Part shown: in pieces, positions 59,875-64,000 of the stretch | Numbering within the stretch: the stretch's first letter is position 1 | Layout: every line of letters starts with the position of its first letter | NCBI RefSeq assembly: GCF_020379485.1 | Contig: NC_063436.1 | Coordinates: forward strand, 17,439,389 to 17,503,388 | DNA from: Brassica napus | Lineage: Eukaryota; Streptophyta; Magnoliopsida; Brassicales; Brassicaceae | DNA length: 64,000 nt | Direction of reading: 5' to 3' | Notes under the pieces: model-generated | The model's input: the letters and a program-made list of their open reading frames with translations, nothing else | Database searches by the model: none | Told to the model about the DNA's origin: nothing | Made by a program: the position numbers and the translations under genes

Positions 59875-61699
59875 CCACCTTCTTCGTCTACTTCTTCTTA
59901 TATACATGAACCTCACACGTTTTAGAACACTAGATTTTGAGGCTCGTGTATATATCAAAATAATCTATGTATGTGTGTGATTTTTTTTTTGAACGACCGT
60001 GTGTGAATCAAGTATATATTTATTGTATGTATAAGATGGTAGATTGTAGTTGTAGGTGTGTAAGAAGAGAGAATCTAGTGGGCTGCAAAAAAGGAGAGAA
60101 AATGACAGAGCATGTGACAAGAGACAGAGAAACAAACAGAGTAGTGAATAGTCTTACTCTCTTTTAATGAACCTAACTCTCTCTGAATATTTCTGATTCT
60201 TCACATGTCTTTCTCTTCTTTCTTATTCCCTGTTCTATAAAACTGATGCCTGCAAAAATATTTAATAAAAACGACAAAATATTTAACAATTTATTTTAAA
60301 GAGAAAAGGTATTCACTTCACTTGCAAGTTGCAACCAAACAAACCTAGTCCCCCTCTTTATCCAATGGTCTCTTCCTTGCTCTCTACTTCTCATCTAAAC
60401 ACCCTTTTCTTTCTTCCTTATTTACCATTTTGTGACCCCTAAAGAAAAGACACACACCACATTTTCCTACGTAGCTCATCAGAATATAAAATTAATAATA
60501 TAATTATATTATTAATGATATTAATATTATTTGGCTAAAAAACCCCACTTGACATATTTTACTATTGTGGGTGCTCTTATGATTTTAGTTTTGTTTTTGT
60601 AGTAAGTCAGCAAAGCTTAAATATTTAATCTTTAGTTAGAAAAAGTTTGGTTCTTTCTTCTCGAGTCAGAGATTTGTGCAGAGATACGAGAATAAGCTCT
60701 TCGCCAATTTGTTTTCAACACATCTATCAGTTGTTTTCATGTATTACGACAGTAATATCACGGCACACCAAATGTAATAAAAATGAACTCAGTAAATAGG
60801 AGAAATGACACTCATTTTTAGGCTATGAAGTGTTGGGATACAGCTTAAATTTAAAAAAGGGCAGGCTGCTCAAAGAAAGAAAAAAAGATTGCCACCAAAA
60901 ATCAATGTACTTTTATTTCACACAACATATTTATGGGTTTAATGTTAAAGAAAGATGTGAAGAGAGAGAAAAAAATTGGGAAGTGAGGAAAGAGTAGTCA
61001 GAGAGACATGAGCATCAAGTGCTGTAGAAGAAGCAACAGAACACTGGGCCTGAGAGTCTCTTCAGATTTGCCAGTCTTTATATGACCACACTCTTCTTCC
61101 CTTCCTTACATTTTATCTATCTATTATAACACTCACAATATTGGATATTTTAATGTTGTTTTGATTTTACACAACATGGCAAAACTCCTTAAAAGCTCTG
61201 GTCCTCCTCATCTGACAAATTTTTTATTTCTTACAAAGTTATATATATATATATATATCTTAGATTTTACTTTATGAATGTTGTGTGATATAAATATTTC
61301 AGTTAAATATTAAGTAATATAAAATCATGTTTTAACTTTTATTTTAAAAAAATTCCCATGCAAAACCCTAATTTTAAATTTAGTTTTATGGTAATAGAGT
61401 GTGACTAATTGTATAGTATAATCTCTATTATGTAATAACTTTTTTGTTCTCTAACTATAAAAGTAGGTTTATATAAAAGAGGCACAGGCCTCCTGCAGAG
61501 GGAGAAGCTAGCAAGTGTGCATGCAAACTGCATCTGAGTAGTATATGTTTAGAGAGAGAGAGAGATCAATCCAGAGGAAAAAGTGACAGAAAGTGGTCTT
61601 CTTTGTCTGTCTCTGTCCTAAACTCAGGAACCCTAGCTAATCTCTGAATCCATCAAGAAAGCTACATAACCCTTTGAGGAAAGCTAGAGAAGAAGAAAG
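59875..61699. promoter_or_regulatory. Upstream region of GRF5
   Basis: 1.8 kb without another gene. Several purine- or CT-rich stretches, a (TA)n run at 61242-61258 and a GA repeat at 61552-61565 just before the GRF5 leader. TATAAAAG near 61475 is a possible TATA box about 220 bp before the start codon. GA repeats near plant promoters can recruit BPC/GAF factors; that role is inferred. Confidence 0.4.
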
Positions 61700-63114
61700 A
61701 TGATGAACCTAAGTGGAACTAGTGGGAGAACAATAGAGAGGCCACCATTTACACCAACACAATGGCAAGAACTAGAGCATCAAGCCCTAATCTACAAGTA
61801 CATGGTCTCAGGTGTTCCTGTCCCTCCTGAGCTCATCTTCTCCATTAGAAGAAGCTTGGACTCTTCCTTGGTCTCTAGACTCCTCCCTCACCAATCCAGT
61901 AAGCCCTAAACTTAACAAGTATTTTCTATTTTGTTGATTTCATATTTTGTCTACTATTTGAGTATAGATAAACTAAGGAGATAATAACTAGAGTTTTACA
62001 TCAAACATCATGATTAATTTTAGGGTTTATTGAATGATGTAGTTGGGTGGGGATGCTACCAAATGGGATTAGGGAGAAAACCAGATCCAGAACCAGGAAG
62101 ATGCAGAAGAACAGATGGTAAGAAGTGGAGATGCTCAAGAGAAGCACACCCAGATTCAAAGTATTGTGAAAAACACATGCACAGAGGAAGAAACCGTGCC
62201 AAGAAAGCTCTTGATCAGAATCAGACAACTGCTCCTTCAACATCACCATCTCTTTCTTTCCCCAACAAAGACAACCCAATAAGCCCCACCTTGTCTTCTT
62301 CTTCCTCTAGTTTCATTGACACTTACAGTAGGTTTGGTGTTGGTAGTAGTAATACTAGAGGTTACTTCAACAACCATTCTCTTGATTATCCTTATCCTTC
62401 TTCTTGTTCACCTAAACAACAACAAACTCTTGAGCATGCTTCTGCTTTGTCACTTCATCAAAACAAATCATCTATTTCTCAGTTCAATGTCTTAGCTTCT
62501 GAAACTGACCACAAAGACTTCAGGTTCTGTGTCTTGTCTTTTTAATTCTTGAAAATTTTCTGAAGCCATGATCTTTAATTATAACAAAATCTTTGTTTTA
62601 ATTATGATTTCAGACATTTTCAAGGGATTGGGGAGAGAACTTTTTTTCCGGAAGCTTCTAAAAGCTTTCAAGAGTCTCCATACCATCACCAAGAAGCGCT
62701 AGCAACAGCAATGAACGATCCCTACCATGGTAGTAGTTCTGATCATCATCACACATACTCATCCCCATCATCATCATCTCGACATCGAGATCATCACCAA
62801 CAACAACAACATTTCGTTTTGGGGGCTGACGAGTTTAACAAGCCCACAAGAACCGTCTTCTCAAACACATCTAGACAAGGTCATCAAGAAGAGGAGGAGA
62901 AAGATTCACCGAAAATAAAGAAGTCTCTTCATCATTTCTTTGGTGAGGACTGGGCACAGATCAAGAACACTTCAGATTCTTGGCTTGATCTTTCTTCCCA
63001 GTCAAGACTCGACACTGGTAATTTTCTATCTTATATGTGCTAATAGCTAGATAATAACAGTTTTAATTTACTGATTGTTTTAAATAATTTAGCTTTAATT
63101 TCTCAGGTAGCTGA
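61700..63114 (+). CDS. GRF5: GROWTH-REGULATING FACTOR 5-like transcription factor
   Basis: Four exons (61700-61898, 62043-62523, 62614-63017, 63107-63114) join in frame to 363 codons; the last exon supplies only the final residues and stop. The QLQ domain is [20 protein letters not shown], then [15 protein letters not shown]. The WRC domain is [20 protein letters not shown], then [20 protein letters not shown], with the C3H zinc-binding pattern and basic nuclear signal. The rest is Ser-, His- and Gln-rich and ends in [11 protein letters not shown] and [15 protein letters not shown]. The protein is slightly shorter than Arabidopsis GRF5. It works with GIF coactivators to promote leaf cell proliferation. 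The miR396 site present in most GRFs is degenerate here (CCGTGCCAAGAAAGCTCTT), as expected for GRF5. Confidence 0.94.
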
Positions 63115-64000
63115 ATAAGGTCAATGATGGGTTTGCAACCAACACACACACAAGTTTGAAACGTTGAAAGGTCATTTCATCTATTTCCGTGGGACATTGA
63201 GACAAGACACTGTTTGCAGAGACCCTATATGTATACATTTATGTCTGATCTCTCAATTTTATCTATGTTTTATGTTTAGAGGTCCAACAAGAAGAGTGAT
63301 CCGACATCTATATCTGTGTTTCTCTGGCTTTTCTCCAGCTACTGTTTTCTTATCGTTTTATTTTATTTGGTTGTAGCTGAAAGAAACACTATATATATAT
63401 CGATTTGTTTCTTAGGACGCAAGCAACTTTAATTGCTTACTTATGGAATTAATTTATTTGCGATTACATGTCAAATAATATAAAAAACGTGTGCTAAACA
63501 TTTGAAAAGGGGTAATAATCATTGCCTAATCTAAAAATTACTATGATTCTGGATAAAGCAAATTAATGTATATTGAGATTAAACACAGGTCAAATGACGT
63601 TTACAGAGTGAGTTATTAAAATATTTACATGAAAGCATTATAGATTTTGTCGTTCAGGGAAGAACAAGCAATCATATACAACTTATGGTTGCTTCCTTTC
63701 CATGCATGTGCTTCTTAAGCATAAGGAACGAAAACGAGTTAAAAAGATCAACATCATTGACTCTCGAGTATAAAGGTTTTAGGTGCGTATGATTACTTGG
63801 AATCATTATCAACAATAATTATTATTCTATTCCAATTTTCATACTATTATAATATATATATATATCTAAATGGTGAGCATCTAAAAAAGCATGTTGCCAA
63901 CGAAGATTCCGTGAAGGGAAACAGGTCCAGATCAAAACCAGCACATCTTTTCTCAGTCATACCAAGCAAAAACGCGTCTTAAAAACACTTCCATAGTAGG
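63115..64000. other. GRF5 3' flank
   Basis: Probable 3' UTR to about 63400, then AT-rich spacer with (TA)n near 63850. Open frames at 63164-63376 and 63797-63982 show no family features. No gene can be supported before the window ends. Confidence 0.5.

Overview
The window is plant nuclear DNA: AT-rich intergenic space, genes split by short GT-AG introns, a Pol III U6 gene, a tRNA gene and several plant transposons. The recognisable genes occur in the order and orientation I recall for the Arabidopsis thaliana chromosome 3 interval At3g13800 to At3g13960 (metallo-hydrolase, IDD11, U6-26, HSP60-3A, RHD3, mitochondrial bL34, EPFL3, a DUF3511 protein, eIF4A1, mitochondrial E2, GRF5). Several Arabidopsis genes of that interval are absent (an LBD and a GRAS gene, a PPR gene, MYB26, a P-type ATPase, an ankyrin gene). 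Retained order plus gene loss points to a Brassicaceae genome after whole-genome triplication, most likely Brassica or a close relative. The Arabidopsis comparison is from memory, not from a search.

Layout. 1-3.8 kb: an unrecognised coding-like fragment, then a plastid or mitochondrial metallo-beta-lactamase-fold hydrolase. 3.8-10.5 kb: long upstream region and the zinc-finger gene IDD11. 10.5-15.9 kb: a Harbinger-like MITE, tRNA-Trp(CCA), a small Helitron on the minus strand and a U6 snRNA gene with its upstream element and TATA box. 15.9-19.3 kb: mitochondrial HSP60. 19.6-43.0 kb: a tandem segmental duplication. Its unit runs from inside the last exon of a TrmL-type RNA methyltransferase gene, through RHD3 and bL34m, into intron 1 of EPFL3. 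The outer TrmL and EPFL3 copies are whole. The inner copies are cut and meet tail to tail at the junction near 32,307. A third, older RHD3 tail lies at 19.6-19.8 kb. Copy 1 also carries a 1.5 kb PIF/Harbinger-type element that captured pieces of chlorophyll synthase and mitochondrial EF-Tu genes; copy 2 keeps the empty site.

43.3-45.0 kb: another TIR element with a TAA target duplication, filled with a minisatellite of about 27 bp that carries 16 exact E2F-type sites. 45.5-53.3 kb: DUF3511 gene, eIF4A1 and pyruvate dehydrogenase E2. 53.8-56.0 kb: a 2.2 kb Helitron built from three diverged internal repeats. 56.5-59.9 kb: a young Copia retrotransposon with near-identical 294-bp LTRs and a single 844-codon frame that has lost large parts of integrase, reverse transcriptase and RNase H. 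61.7-63.1 kb: the growth regulator GRF5.

The genes are independent housekeeping, developmental and organelle genes, not an operon or pathway. Their shared feature is position on an ancestral chromosome block. Gene models are by-eye exon joins from conserved protein sequence and splice sites; UTR ends and exact exon counts are approximate.
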